Positions 39,342 to 49,386 are shown, counted from the first letter of the stretch. The stretch: DNA of 64,000 nucleotides from Microbulbifer aggregans (GCF_001750105.1 NZ_CP014143.1:3565501-3629500), one strand, 5' to 3'. The notes: generated by a model not told the origin, from the sequence alone. Numbers and translations are program-made.

Positions 39342-40682
39342 ATGCCATCGACCCCGCCCAGCTCCGGCCCCCAGCGCAGTGTCCTGTCGGTCAGCGACCT
39401 CAACCGCGAGGTCAAGCACCTGCTGGAGAGCAGTGTGCCGCTGCTGTGGGTGAGTGGCGAGATTTCCAACTTCGCCGCGCCGAGCTCCGGGCACTGGTAC
39501 TTTACTCTCAAAGATCCTCGCGCCCAGGTGCGCTGCGCCATGTTTCGCGGGCGCAACCGCAGCGTGCGGTTCCGGCCGGAGAACGGCCGCGAAGTGCTGA
39601 TCCGCGCCCGGGTCAGCCTCTATGAGGGACGCGGCGAGTTCCAGCTGATCGTGGAACATATGGAAGAAGCCGGCCTCGGTGCCCTGATGCGCCAGCTGGA
39701 AGCCCTGAAGGCCAGGCTGCAGGCAGAGGGCCTGTTCGACCCGGCCCGCAAGAAGCCGCTGCCCTATCTGCCGGCCAATATCGGCATCATCACCTCCCCC
39801 ACCGGCGCCGCGGTCCGCGACATGATCCAGGTACTGGGCCGCCGCTACCCGGCAGCCAAGATAGAACTGTGGCCAGTGCAGGTACAGGGCCAGGGGGCCG
39901 CAGAGCAGATTGCCGCTGCGATCCGGAAGGCGGGCCAGTCAGGCCGCCACGACCTGCTGATCGTCGGCCGTGGCGGTGGCTCCCTGGAAGACCTGTGGGC
40001 CTTTAATGAGGAAATCGTCGCCCGCGCCCTGGCGCAATGCCCGATTCCCACCATTTCTGCCGTTGGCCACGAAACCGATACCACCATCGCGGATCTGGTG
40101 GCGGACCTGCGCGCACCGACGCCATCGGCCGCCGCAGAGATCGCCAGCGCCAATGCGGCCGAATTGCTGGCGACCTTCAGCGAAATCCGCCAGCGCCTGT
40201 ATCGCGGACTGCAACTGCAGCTACGACACCTGCGCCAGCAGGTACAGCTGACCGGCAACCGTATCCGCCATCCGCGGGAACAGCTGCAGAACCGCGCCCA
40301 GCGCCTCGACCACCTGGAGCTGCGCCTCAAGGGTGCGATCAGGCAGGGCCTGCAAGACCGCCGCCGGGAACTGGAACTGGCAACCAGCGCCTTTACCCTC
40401 GTGCACCCGGAGCGGGAGCTGCGCAACCGCCAACAGCAGCTGGGAACGCTCAGGGAACGGCTGCATCGGGACATGGAATTTCAGCTGCAGCGCCGCGGGG
40501 AACTGCTGGCGCATCAGGTGCAGCTACTGCAAAACGTCAGCCCCCTGGCGGTGCTGCAACGCGGCTACGCCATCGTCCGCGACGAGAACCAGCATGTAAT
40601 CAAGAAAGCGACGTCACTGCAGAGCGGCCAGCGGGTCACTACCCGGCTGGCCGATGGGGAGTTCTCAGCCATCGTAGAGTAA
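39342..40682 (+). CDS. xseA: Exodeoxyribonuclease VII large subunit
   Basis: Single-strand-specific exonuclease subunit. The 446-aa protein has an N-terminal OB fold (SVSDLNREVKHLLESSVPLLWVSGE in two parts, then GHWYFTLKDPRAQVRC), the catalytic domain (ITSPTGAAVRDMIQVLGRRYP, IVGRGGGSLEDLWAFNEE, AVGHETDTTIADLVADLRAPTPSAAAE) and a long coiled coil. It is divergent from guaBA, its usual neighbour. Confidence 0.97.
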   Translation: MPSTPPSSGPQRSVLSVSDLNREVKHLLESSVPLLWVSGEISNFAAPSSGHWYFTLKDPRAQVRCAMFRGRNRSVRFRPENGREVLIRARVSLYEGRGEFQLIVEHMEEAGLGALMRQLEALKARLQAEGLFDPARKKPLPYLPANIGIITSPTGAAVRDMIQVLGRRYPAAKIELWPVQVQGQGAAEQIAAAIRKAGQSGRHDLLIVGRGGGSLEDLWAFNEEIVARALAQCPIPTISAVGHETDTTIADLVADLRAPTPSAAAEIASANAAELLATFSEIRQRLYRGLQLQLRHLRQQVQLTGNRIRHPREQLQNRAQRLDHLELRLKGAIRQGLQDRRRELELATSAFTLVHPERELRNRQQQLGTLRERLHRDMEFQLQRRGELLAHQVQLLQNVSPLAVLQRGYAIVRDENQHVIKKATSLQSGQRVTTRLADGEFSAIVE

Positions 40683-40931
40683 GTCAATTTCGGGCAAGAC
40701 CGGCTTGCCCTCCATTCCTACTCGCCCCTGGATATCGTGCGTTAGCGGTGGTGATACCCCGACACTACCATGAGGCCTCAACACCTGCCCTGCCCCAGAC
40801 CGGCGGCAGGGCCGCTCAGGGCCATTGGCCGCACTCGTAGGGAAAGCGCTGACGCCACCGCCGCGCGACCGCTTTCTCACGGCCGCCAAGCGCGCCCATC
40901 TGTTCTCCCATGCAGCACGCAGGAGATCGCC

Positions 40932-43268
40932 ATGGGTCAGAGTCACCTCACCCGACGCCCGGATTACCCGGCTTTTCTTCACTGCCTCTTACTAACCTTC
41001 CTCGCCCTCACTTTAACCGTGAGCACAGGCTGTGGGGAGCGGGAAGCGGAAAAACCGGCTGATTCACAGCCAGTGGAGGGAGAAATTGAAGGGGTATCCG
41101 AACAGCCCCAGGGTGATCACATCTTCCAAAATTACCGGGAAACCGGCGACCTGCAGGCCATCAAGAAGCGCGGCATTATCCGCTTTGTACACCTCTACGA
41201 AGACCCCGGCGGCGTTTTTGCCAGGACTGCGATCGTCAGCCAAAGCCACGACGTGCTGGCCAAGCGTCTGGCCGACCAGCTGGGACTGAAGGCGCAGTTC
41301 CTGGTGGCGTTAACCCCCCAGCAAGGGATCGATATGGTGATCAACGGCGAGGCCGATGTTATCGCAGATAACCTCGAGGCCACGCAACAGCGTCGGGACA
41401 TACTCGGTCTCAGTGAACCACTGCAAAGAACCAGTCGAGTACTGGTAACCGGTAAAAAAGGGCCGGATATCAGCGATCCGGCAAAGCTAAAGAACGTCGA
41501 ACTCACCGTCCTCGCCGACAGCATGATTGCGGTCCACGTTCACAAATTCGTGGCCGAGCACCCCGCGGCCAAGCTCACGGTGCGTGAACTCCTGGCAGAC
41601 CAGCTGATGACGCAGTTTCTTGATTCCATGGACGGGGATAAACCTCTGACCACAGTCATACAACAGGATAGAGCTGAGTCCTTGAGGCGCTACCATGGGG
41701 ATGTCAAAGTCGGGGGGGCCATCGGTGAACCGGTCGCGATGGTGTGGGCCGTGCGGAAGGATGCCAGAGAGCTACAAACCCGGATCAACAACTTCCTGAC
41801 CAAGACCCTCGTAACAGCTCCCGGAAAGCGCGAGGCGGACTGGAGTTCGATCAAGAAATCCGGCGTGCTGCGTTTCGCCACTTACAACGGCCCCAGCTAC
41901 GCGCTCTGGAAAGGCGTCCTCACTGGTCTCGACTATGAGCTGGCCAGGGATTTTGCCGAAAAAAATGACCTCGAGCTGCAGATGATCGTGGTGCCGGATA
42001 AACATGACCTGATCGACTATGTGAAGTCCGGGCGGGCCGACATTGCGGGGGCCACCTCCACAATTACCCAAAGTCGCGAAAGACAAGGGATTGCCTTCAG
42101 CCAGCCAATTCTCGAAACCTCACAGCGGGCCCTGAGCAACAAGGACTCCCCGCCCATTGATTCCCTGCAGGATCTCAATGGCAGGACTCTCGTATTGCGA
42201 GCTCACTCGGCTTTTATCGAAACCGCACAACGGCTGCGGCAGAAAGGCATCGACTTGGAGATTGAAGTCGCGCCTGAAGGAACCACCTTTATGGAAATAA
42301 TCAGAGGTGTTGCCGAGGGCAAGTTTGACGCAACCCTGGAAGACTCCAATCTCGCCGACCTTCAGATAGCACTCTACCCGCAGTTAGTAAAAGGCGCTGT
42401 GGTCAGCGACCCTCTTCCCCAGGGGTGGATGGTAGCGGAAGGTAATGAAACCTTACTCGGCAAAGTCGATGGATTCCTGAAAGGTTTTCTTGAAAACAAG
42501 GAAAACCGGGCCATGGTTGACAGCTATTTCCGGCCCGATGAACAGCTGCTAAACAAGGCCAAAGCCCGACTTCTGCCAGGCGGGAAACTATCGCCCTTTG
42601 ATGAACTGGTCAGGAAGTACGCTCTGCAGCACAACCTCGACTGGCGACTGGTGGTGGCACAGATGTGGCAGGAGAGCAATTTCGACCCGAAGGCGGAGTC
42701 CCACGTGGGCGCACAGGGATTAATGCAGGTCATGCCACGGACTGCGCAGGAAATGGGGTTCCGGGGTCCACTGTTCGACCCCGAACACTCGGTCCACGCG
42801 GGCACCAAGTACCTCAACTGGGTGCGGGACCGCTTTGAGGACGACCTGCCGGCCGATGAAAAGTTGTGGTTTTCCCTCGCCGCCTATAACGCGGGCATCG
42901 GTCACTTACGTGACGCCAGGGCACTGGCCAGCCAACTGGGTCTGGATCCGAACCAGTGGTTCGACAATGTTGAAGTCGCCATGCTCAAACTCTCGGAACC
43001 GCGCTACTTCGAAAAAGCGCGTTACGGTTACGCCCGCGGCCAGGAACCTGTGCTCTATGTACGCAACATCCGGAACCTTTATCGCGCTTATACCGATATT
43101 GCCTCCGGTGACACAGCGCTTATGCAGAGCGATGAGCGCCAGCCATTAAACATGGTAGGTCTGTTGCGGCATGCCGACTATTCCCCGTCCACGTGCACCC
43201 TACCCTCTCTGCCCGCCGGAATCACGGTGCATCCAATTCGCCCACTGCCTCGAGCCCCATCACCTTAA
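40932..43268 (+). CDS. Lytic transglycosylase with two solute-binding domains (MltF-like), copy 1
   Basis: A 778-aa envelope protein. ATG 40932 has AGGAG six bases upstream; residues 1-37 are a signal peptide ending at a probable lipobox (VSTGC). Two tandem SBP_bac_3 domains follow (about 70-290 and 310-540; the second starts at SGVLRFATYNGPSYALWKG), then an SLT lytic transglycosylase domain (about 550-740) with catalytic Glu in QESNFDPKAES, GLMQVMPRTA and AAYNAGIGHLRDA. MltF has only one binding domain. It presumably cleaves peptidoglycan under control of a bound ligand, which is inference. A paralogue lies 32 bp downstream. Confidence 0.88.
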   Translation: MGQSHLTRRPDYPAFLHCLLLTFLALTLTVSTGCGEREAEKPADSQPVEGEIEGVSEQPQGDHIFQNYRETGDLQAIKKRGIIRFVHLYEDPGGVFARTAIVSQSHDVLAKRLADQLGLKAQFLVALTPQQGIDMVINGEADVIADNLEATQQRRDILGLSEPLQRTSRVLVTGKKGPDISDPAKLKNVELTVLADSMIAVHVHKFVAEHPAAKLTVRELLADQLMTQFLDSMDGDKPLTTVIQQDRAESLRRYHGDVKVGGAIGEPVAMVWAVRKDARELQTRINNFLTKTLVTAPGKREADWSSIKKSGVLRFATYNGPSYALWKGVLTGLDYELARDFAEKNDLELQMIVVPDKHDLIDYVKSGRADIAGATSTITQSRERQGIAFSQPILETSQRALSNKDSPPIDSLQDLNGRTLVLRAHSAFIETAQRLRQKGIDLEIEVAPEGTTFMEIIRGVAEGKFDATLEDSNLADLQIALYPQLVKGAVVSDPLPQGWMVAEGNETLLGKVDGFLKGFLENKENRAMVDSYFRPDEQLLNKAKARLLPGGKLSPFDELVRKYALQHNLDWRLVVAQMWQESNFDPKAESHVGAQGLMQVMPRTAQEMGFRGPLFDPEHSVHAGTKYLNWVRDRFEDDLPADEKLWFSLAAYNAGIGHLRDARALASQLGLDPNQWFDNVEVAMLKLSEPRYFEKARYGYARGQEPVLYVRNIRNLYRAYTDIASGDTALMQSDERQPLNMVGLLRHADYSPSTCTLPSLPAGITVHPIRPLPRAPSP

Positions 43269-43300
43269 GATAAGGGCCGTGGAGGTTGCCGGAGTTAACT

Positions 43301-45859
43301 ATGGTAACTGGCAGACGACTACTCTTTTTACCGCACAGCGTGGCCCTCTTGCTCGCTATCTTCCTGATCTTTTGCCTCTCTGGTTGCGACAGGGAGGAGA
43401 AGGTCACAGGGCCAACCTCGGCTCCAGCAGTCGAGGCAACCAGCACAACGGATACGGACAATACAGCAGATACGGTATCCGAGGCAGGGGAAGCAGCGCC
43501 ACTTGCTGAGGAAACACCGACGGAGCTTGCACAGGAAGCTGAGAAAACAACTGAGAAGTTCTACGAGCAAGCGAAGCCCGTTGCGGAAGAGCCTGTCAAG
43601 CAGACCCAATATATTGAGACCGGTGATCTCAGCGCGCTGAGAGAGCGCGGCATCATCCGTTTTGTCAGCCTGACCGGGGACAATGAGGGCTACCTGCCCC
43701 GAAAAGCCATCGTCACCCAGAGCCATCGCGAACTCGCCGAGAGACTGGCACAGCGACTCAAGCTGGAGCCCCGCTGGCTGATTGCGGAAACACCTCAACA
43801 GGCGATTGAGATGGTACAGGAAGGGCGTGCGGATATCGTGGCGGAAAACCTGACCGATACCGCGGAGCGAAGAGAGATTGTCGCCTTCAGCCAGCCTATC
43901 CAACAGACCTCCGACGTGCTGGTAACCGGTGTCAACGGGCCGGACATCAGTGATGTCAAAAACCTCAAGGGAACCGAGCTGATTGTCCTCGCCGGCAGCA
44001 CCTATGCAGAAACGGCCAAGCGGCTGGTTGAGGAAAACCCGGGAGCCAACCTGACGGTGCGGGAGGTCTACCTCAATGCAGAGCGGGATACCCTGTTCGA
44101 TATGGTCAGCAAAGTCGACAATGCGGTCACTGTTTTACACAAGGGTATTGCCGAAGATACGCTGCAATACAGACATGACCTCAAAATGGGGGCCGAGGTC
44201 AGCGAGCCAGAAAATATTGCCTGGGCAATGCGCCTGGATGCAAAACGACTCAAGACCCGCGTCAACAACTTCCTCACCCGCACCCTCGTTACCGCGCTAC
44301 CTGAACGGACTAACCACTGGCACGCGATCAAAAAATCCGGCGTGCTGCGCTTCGCCACCTACAATGGCCCGACCAGCTATTACATCTGGCGAGGGACGCT
44401 CCGTGGCTTTGACTATGCGATGGTCAAGTCATTCGCCGACAAGCACAAGCTGGAGCTCAAGGTCATCGTTGTGCCCTACGAAGAGGATCTGGTGGACTGG
44501 GTCGCACAGGGCAAAGCTGATATCGGCAGTGCGACCACCACCATCACCGAAGAACGCCGCAAGAAAGGTGTGGAATTCAGTGAACCATTTACTGAGACTC
44601 CGCAAAATATCATCAGCAACCGCAAAAAACCCCAGATCGCCACACTGGGTGACCTTGCCGGCAGGACCATTGTTCTCCGTGCGTATTCAGCCTTCATTGA
44701 AACAGCCGAGACACTGAAGGAAAACGGTCTGGATGTGAACATTCAGATTGCGCCTCCCGACGAGTCCTTCGCCGAGGTGCTGAATAAAGTCGCTGCGGGA
44801 GAGTATGACGCCACGATCGAGGACGGCTATATCGCAAAGATGCAGGCTGCGCTGCGCCCAAACCTGCAGATCGGTTTGCAAGTCAGCGATCCGCTGCCGC
44901 AGGGTTTGATGGTAAAAAAGGGCAACAATGATCTACTCAAACAAGTGAATCGTTTTATGCGCCGGTTCACCAGCAGCGATGAGCATGAAAAGTTACTGGC
45001 CGCCTACTTCGAGCCCGACAAACACCTGGTACAGCGTATCAGTGCCCGGGTGGTTCCCGGAGAGGATCTCTCCCCGTATGACAAGCTCGTGAAAAAGAAC
45101 TCGCTTGAGCGCGATTTTGACTGGCGCCTGATCACAGCGCAGATGTGGCAGGAAAGTAACTTCAACCCGAAGGCTGTATCGCCGGTTGGCGCCCAGGGAT
45201 TGCTGCAGGTCATGCCGCGCACCGGTGCCGACATGGGGTACCCGCCACCGCTGTTCGAGCCGGACCGCAACCTTGAAGCAGGGGTGAAATATATGGAGTG
45301 GATCCGCAATCGGTTCAAGGATCCCCTGCCCCTCAGCGAAAAACTCTGGTTTACGCTGGCTTCCTATAACGCGGGCCTCGGGCATGTGTACGATGCACAG
45401 CGCCTGGCGAAGGAGCTGGGGCTGGATCCGACCAAGTGGTTCGACAATGTGGAAGTGGCCATGCTGAAGCTGTCAGAGCCGCGCTACTTCGAGAAAGCCC
45501 GCTACGGCTATGCCAGAGGCGCCGAGCCAGTGGCCTACGTGCGCAAGATCAGCAAGCTTTACGTTGCCTATACCAACGTGGCCGAAGGTGAAGTCGCCGG
45601 GGAAATTCCCACGGAGAGTTCCGGGGCGCTCACATTCAGAGTGTCAGCACAATCTTGCCGATATGATTGCTGGACTCCATCAGCCTGTGCGCCGCTACAA
45701 CGTCCTCAAGGGCAAATGTCGCCGCGATCTGGGGACGCACCTTGCCCGCAGCAATCAGCGGCCAGACCTTCTCTTCAAGAGCCCGGGCAATCGCCGCTTT
45801 TACCTCCGGCGGCTGAGGCCGCAGGGTGGAACCGGTCAGGGTCAGGCGCTTCACCATGA
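43301..45859 (+). CDS. Lytic transglycosylase with two solute-binding domains (MltF-like), copy 2
   Basis: Tandem paralogue of the preceding gene with the same plan: lipoprotein signal with a good lipobox (LSGC, Cys at residue 32), an acidic Thr/Glu linker (about 35-100), two SBP_bac_3 domains, and an SLT domain with catalytic Glu in QESNFNPKAVS and ASYNAGLGHVYDA. ATG 43301 has GGAG six bases upstream (852 aa). The two copies match closely in protein around NVEVAMLKLSEPRYFEKAR but differ at many third codon positions, so the duplication is old. The last 74 codons are antisense to the oxidoreductase gene and look like read-through rather than domain sequence. Confidence 0.86.
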   Translation: MVTGRRLLFLPHSVALLLAIFLIFCLSGCDREEKVTGPTSAPAVEATSTTDTDNTADTVSEAGEAAPLAEETPTELAQEAEKTTEKFYEQAKPVAEEPVKQTQYIETGDLSALRERGIIRFVSLTGDNEGYLPRKAIVTQSHRELAERLAQRLKLEPRWLIAETPQQAIEMVQEGRADIVAENLTDTAERREIVAFSQPIQQTSDVLVTGVNGPDISDVKNLKGTELIVLAGSTYAETAKRLVEENPGANLTVREVYLNAERDTLFDMVSKVDNAVTVLHKGIAEDTLQYRHDLKMGAEVSEPENIAWAMRLDAKRLKTRVNNFLTRTLVTALPERTNHWHAIKKSGVLRFATYNGPTSYYIWRGTLRGFDYAMVKSFADKHKLELKVIVVPYEEDLVDWVAQGKADIGSATTTITEERRKKGVEFSEPFTETPQNIISNRKKPQIATLGDLAGRTIVLRAYSAFIETAETLKENGLDVNIQIAPPDESFAEVLNKVAAGEYDATIEDGYIAKMQAALRPNLQIGLQVSDPLPQGLMVKKGNNDLLKQVNRFMRRFTSSDEHEKLLAAYFEPDKHLVQRISARVVPGEDLSPYDKLVKKNSLERDFDWRLITAQMWQESNFNPKAVSPVGAQGLLQVMPRTGADMGYPPPLFEPDRNLEAGVKYMEWIRNRFKDPLPLSEKLWFTLASYNAGLGHVYDAQRLAKELGLDPTKWFDNVEVAMLKLSEPRYFEKARYGYARGAEPVAYVRKISKLYVAYTNVAEGEVAGEIPTESSGALTFRVSAQSCRYDCWTPSACAPLQRPQGQMSPRSGDAPCPQQSAARPSLQEPGQSPLLPPAAEAAGWNRSGSGASP

Positions 45860-46613
45860 CTGGCAACATATTCAGCTGGACTTTAGCACCCTGCAGGAAA
45901 GCGATATTCACGATGCGGCCGTCCCGGGCGGCCAGCTGGACATTGCGATCCACGTAGTCCCCGCCGACCATGTCCAGGATGACATCGGCACCGTGCCCCT
46001 CGGTGGCTTGCCGGATCACTTCGACGTAGTCGTCGTTACGGTAGTTGATCGCCTTCTCTGCCCCGAGCGCTTCACAGGCAGCGCACTTTTCATCCGACCC
46101 TGCAGTGGCAAACACCCGCGCGCCAAGGTTACTGGCCAGCTGGATCGCAGTGGTGCCGATTCCCGATGAGCCACCGTGAACCAGGAATATCTCGCCCGGC
46201 TGCAGCTGCGCGCGGTCAAACACATTGCTCCACACGGTGAACATGGTTTCGGGTAATGCGGCTGCTTCCGCCAGGCTCAGGCCCTGTGGCACCGGCAGAC
46301 ACTGAGCCACTGGCACCGCCACAAACTCCGCATAGCCGCCACCATTGGTCAGGGCACAAACCGGGTCGCCAGGCTGCCATCCCGCAACACCCTCACCCAG
46401 CGCAGCAATTTCTCCGGCGACTTCCAGTCCCAGAACCGGGGATGCTCCCGGAGGAGGCGGGTATAGTCCCTGGCGCTGGACGATATCCGGGCGATTGACG
46501 CCTGCGGCGGCGACACGGATCAGCACCTCCCCCTTACCGGGTTGGGGCACCGCCATCTCAGCGACGCGCATTACCTCCGGCTCGCCATATTCCGGCAACT
46601 CGATATAGCGCAT
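45636..46613 (-). CDS. NAD(P)H quinone oxidoreductase, PIG3 family
   Basis: A 325-aa zinc-free medium-chain dehydrogenase/reductase. Landmarks are VNRPDIVQRQGLYPPPPG, LGLEVAGEIAALG, the nucleotide-binding HGGSSGIGTTAIQLA and the C-terminal SSNHIGKIVL. Enzymes of this family reduce quinones with NADPH; the substrate is not defined. Its 3' end overlaps the lytic transglycosylase frame by 224 bp in antisense. Confidence 0.92.
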   Translation of the reverse strand: MRYIELPEYGEPEVMRVAEMAVPQPGKGEVLIRVAAAGVNRPDIVQRQGLYPPPPGASPVLGLEVAGEIAALGEGVAGWQPGDPVCALTNGGGYAEFVAVPVAQCLPVPQGLSLAEAAALPETMFTVWSNVFDRAQLQPGEIFLVHGGSSGIGTTAIQLASNLGARVFATAGSDEKCAACEALGAEKAINYRNDDYVEVIRQATEGHGADVILDMVGGDYVDRNVQLAARDGRIVNIAFLQGAKVQLNMLPVMVKRLTLTGSTLRPQPPEVKAAIARALEEKVWPLIAAGKVRPQIAATFALEDVVAAHRLMESSNHIGKIVLTL

Positions 46614-46650
46614 GGAACCCCCAGGTTGTGCAAAAACAGATTGATAGGAC

Positions 46651-46682
46651 GCAAAAATAAAAAAGCCCGGCAGAGCCGGGCT
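46651..46682 (-). terminator. Terminator of the TonB receptor gene
   Basis: An 8-bp perfect stem (46664-46671 with 46675-46682), 3-nt loop, followed on minus by a T-rich run (46651-46663). Confidence 0.88.
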
Positions 46683-46698
46683 TCTATTCTAGGCGGGT

Positions 46699-48945
46699 TT
46701 AGAGGTCATAGGTCAACTCGACGCCCATCACCCGGCCCTTGTTGAGCGGCGTGAAGCTCGCACCGGGACCACCAAGATTGACGGGCAGCTGGGTATTGTT
46801 GCCCTCGGTGACTTCATCCAGCATGTTGCGGCCGAAGAACGCCAGCTGGTAGTTGCCGGCATCGGGTGTATAACCGATGCTGAAGTCCAGCATATCCGCC
46901 TCGGACAGCATTCCTCGGTTGTTATCCGTGTACGGCGATGCATCGCGATGGTTGAAGTTGATGCGCGACGTCACGGTACCGGTAGAGCCGAGCGAGAGGT
47001 CATGTACGAGACCGACGCCGTAAGTCCAGGGCGCAAGACGCGGAATATCCAGGCCGAGATCGACGTCGTTAACGAGACCGTCACCACTGATATCACCAAG
47101 CACTTTATCGTAGTCACCATCGACGTAACCGGCATTCAGGGTGAATAGCAGGTTGTCGCTGGCCACGGCCATCGCCTCGAATTCGGCACCGCGGATCGTG
47201 GCGTCGGCAGTGTTACGAATGATCTGCACCACACCCACGATTGGGTTGCTCAGATTCTCCTCCCGCTGCATATCCTCAATGGTGTTGTGGAAGAGCGCGA
47301 AGTTGGTGCGCAAACGTCCATCCAGCCATTCCGCCTTGCCGCCAATCTCGAAGCTGGTCTGCTCTTCCTGATCGGTCGGCCCCGGCAGTTCGCCCGGCCC
47401 GGTGTTCCGCATGTTGTAACCACCGCTGCGGAAGCCCTTGGTCCAGAAGGAATAAATCTGCGCGTTGTCGGCCAGATTCCACTGCAGGCCGACCTTGGGC
47501 GTGAACGCATTCCAGGACTCGCTGTCCTCGAAGTCATAAGCGGCACAGCCATCCAGCGTACACAGATTCACCGGAATCGTGGCGATCTGGGCATCCTTCT
47601 CCTCGGTGGAGTAGCGCCCACCGAGCGTCAGGATCCAGGATTCATTCAGGTCGATATCGGCCTGGGCAAACACCCCCATCGCCTCATGATCCTGCTGGCC
47701 GCCACCAGTCCAGTTGAGCCCACCGGGTGCGGACAACGGCAGGATGCGGTTCTCCAGATAGGTGAGATCCTGATTGAACCAGTAAACGCCCGTAGTCAGA
47801 GAAGTGGCGCCAAAGCGGCCGGCGTAGCGCAATTCGTTGGAGAGCTGGCTCTGCTCGACTCTGGTATTGGCGTGGAAGGCGGTGATCGGCAGGGAGTCGA
47901 TATCGCCGAGGCCAACCGCGTCGTACTCGCGCCAGGCGAGAATATTGGTGACGGTACCGTTACCGAAAGCCACGTCCTGGTTGAACTCGGTGATTACCTG
48001 GGACCACTCGTCTTCCTGGTAACCGCGCTCGTTCTGCGCAACCTCGAAGGAATCATCGCTGTTGTCCCATCCGGAGACATCGACACCAAACAGAGGATAT
48101 GCCGGGAAATTCACCGCCAGCGCGCCGCGGTTCTGGGCCACCACGCCGTCGGAATCCATGCGACCGTGCTCCATGCGCACCAGCAGCTCGGCAGTTTCGG
48201 ACAGCTCGACACTGAAGCTGGGACGCAGGAACCAGGTATCCGAAGCGCCGAGGTCGTCCTCGCCGGTAAAGGCGTTTTCGAACCAGCCCTGGTCATTGTT
48301 GTAATACGCAGTCAGGCGGCCGTTGACGGTATCGGAAATGGCGCCATTGATGCTCGCCGCGGCGATGGAGTCCAGGTTATCCGTAGTGGAAACCTTGAAC
48401 TTGCTGGAGAATTCCTCCGTCGGGCGCGCTGTACGGATGACCACCGCACCGCCAGTCACGTTGCGGCCGAACAGGAGTCCCTGGGGACCGCGCAGAATCT
48501 CGATACCTTCCAGGTCGAAGAGGTCGGTCACCACACCGGCGTTGATGCCCATGTACATGCCGTCCACAAATACACCCACAGTCGGGTCGATGGAGGGAAT
48601 GGAGCTGTTAACCCCGAGGCCGCGAACGGTAAAGTTCGCGGTATTTTTTACAGTGCCGATGTCGTCGAGCTGCACGTTCGGCATCTTGAAGGACAGGCTC
48701 TGCAGATCCTTGGTTTGCAGTGCCTCCAGCTGGTCGCCGGAAAATGCGGTGGCAGCCACAGGTACTTCCTGCAGTCTCTCCGCCTCGGCGCGCTTACGGG
48801 CCGTAACCTGTACTTCTTCCATGATGGTGCCCACGGCACCCTCGGCTGCGTGCGTGGCACCAATGCCGCTGGCCAGCCACAGTGCCGCCACCGAGCAGGT
48901 GGACAGCAGGACAGATACACTGCCGCCGTTGAATTGTCGTCCCAT
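46699..48945 (-). CDS. TonB-dependent outer membrane receptor
   Basis: A 748-aa outer-membrane transporter. ATG 48945 with GGAG eight bases upstream opens a signal peptide (about 1-35, THAA), followed by a TonB-box-like EEVQVTARKR, the plug (VPVAATAFSGDQLEAL, VRGLG, GVFVDGMYMG, EILRGPQGLLFGRNVTGGAV) and a 22-strand-type barrel ending in a hydrophobic strand. The frame opens further upstream to 49074 but without a signal peptide there. The plug is of the type common in Cellvibrionales and sphingomonads; the substrate cannot be told. No inner-membrane transporter is adjacent. Confidence 0.93.
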   Translation of the reverse strand: MGRQFNGGSVSVLLSTCSVAALWLASGIGATHAAEGAVGTIMEEVQVTARKRAEAERLQEVPVAATAFSGDQLEALQTKDLQSLSFKMPNVQLDDIGTVKNTANFTVRGLGVNSSIPSIDPTVGVFVDGMYMGINAGVVTDLFDLEGIEILRGPQGLLFGRNVTGGAVVIRTARPTEEFSSKFKVSTTDNLDSIAAASINGAISDTVNGRLTAYYNNDQGWFENAFTGEDDLGASDTWFLRPSFSVELSETAELLVRMEHGRMDSDGVVAQNRGALAVNFPAYPLFGVDVSGWDNSDDSFEVAQNERGYQEDEWSQVITEFNQDVAFGNGTVTNILAWREYDAVGLGDIDSLPITAFHANTRVEQSQLSNELRYAGRFGATSLTTGVYWFNQDLTYLENRILPLSAPGGLNWTGGGQQDHEAMGVFAQADIDLNESWILTLGGRYSTEEKDAQIATIPVNLCTLDGCAAYDFEDSESWNAFTPKVGLQWNLADNAQIYSFWTKGFRSGGYNMRNTGPGELPGPTDQEEQTSFEIGGKAEWLDGRLRTNFALFHNTIEDMQREENLSNPIVGVVQIIRNTADATIRGAEFEAMAVASDNLLFTLNAGYVDGDYDKVLGDISGDGLVNDVDLGLDIPRLAPWTYGVGLVHDLSLGSTGTVTSRINFNHRDASPYTDNNRGMLSEADMLDFSIGYTPDAGNYQLAFFGRNMLDEVTEGNNTQLPVNLGGPGASFTPLNKGRVMGVELTYDL

Positions 48946-49117
48946 TGTTCTCTCTCCATTGCCATCTAAAATTTTTATTGGCAGCAACGGACCCACCGCG
49001 ATCGGTACTGCATTGCCCCGTTTATTGTTGTTGTCGGGGCTCCGACCAGTGACCGCGCTGAACATCATCGACATGTCGCCGATGCCTTCAAGATTACCCC
49101 CGCCGCGTGACCAGCGG

Positions 49118-49145
49118 AAGATAATTCGTCGGCAAATACGCTCAA
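49118..49145 (-). promoter_or_regulatory. Sigma-70 promoter of the TonB receptor
   Basis: TTGAGC at 49140-49145 and TATCTT at 49118-49123 on minus, separated by 16 bp. Confidence 0.5.
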
Positions 49146-49359
49146 TTCATGCAGTTTTTTCTACGGGGAATGGGACTTTCCGGATCTTGATCCTGCCACG
49201 ACTGACTTACCTACCGCCGCGCCCAATCGTGGTGCATGCCCGGTTTAAGAACACAAAGAGTTTCAGGAGTGGAAATGCGATGGCGGGCACCACGCGGGAT
49301 GAGCGCACAACCGAAATTGAGCAAGAGGGAGGCAAGCGAGAAACTAAAGGAGGAAACCG

Positions 49360-49379
49360 GTAACCGGCGATCCGGTTAC
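49360..49379 (-). terminator. Hairpin after the cupin gene
   Basis: A perfect 8-bp stem (49360-49367 with 49372-49379) with a 4-nt loop, 7 bp past the cupin stop. Only short T-runs follow on minus. Confidence 0.55.
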
Positions 49380-49386
49380 TGTGTCC

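Larger units (their letters stand above)
48946..49386. other. TonB receptor leader and intergenic region
   Basis: A 441-bp gap without a convincing gene. On minus it holds a promoter for the receptor: TTGAGC (49140-49145), 16-bp spacer, TATCTT (49118-49123), giving a leader of about 165 nt. Near the right end is the hairpin that ends the pdxH-cupin unit. The remaining 200 bp show nothing I can name. Confidence 0.55.

Noticed and set aside
47287..48969. 560-aa plus-strand frame
   Set aside because: Antisense to the TonB receptor, whose plug and barrel motifs are clear; no ribosome-binding site or family motif.
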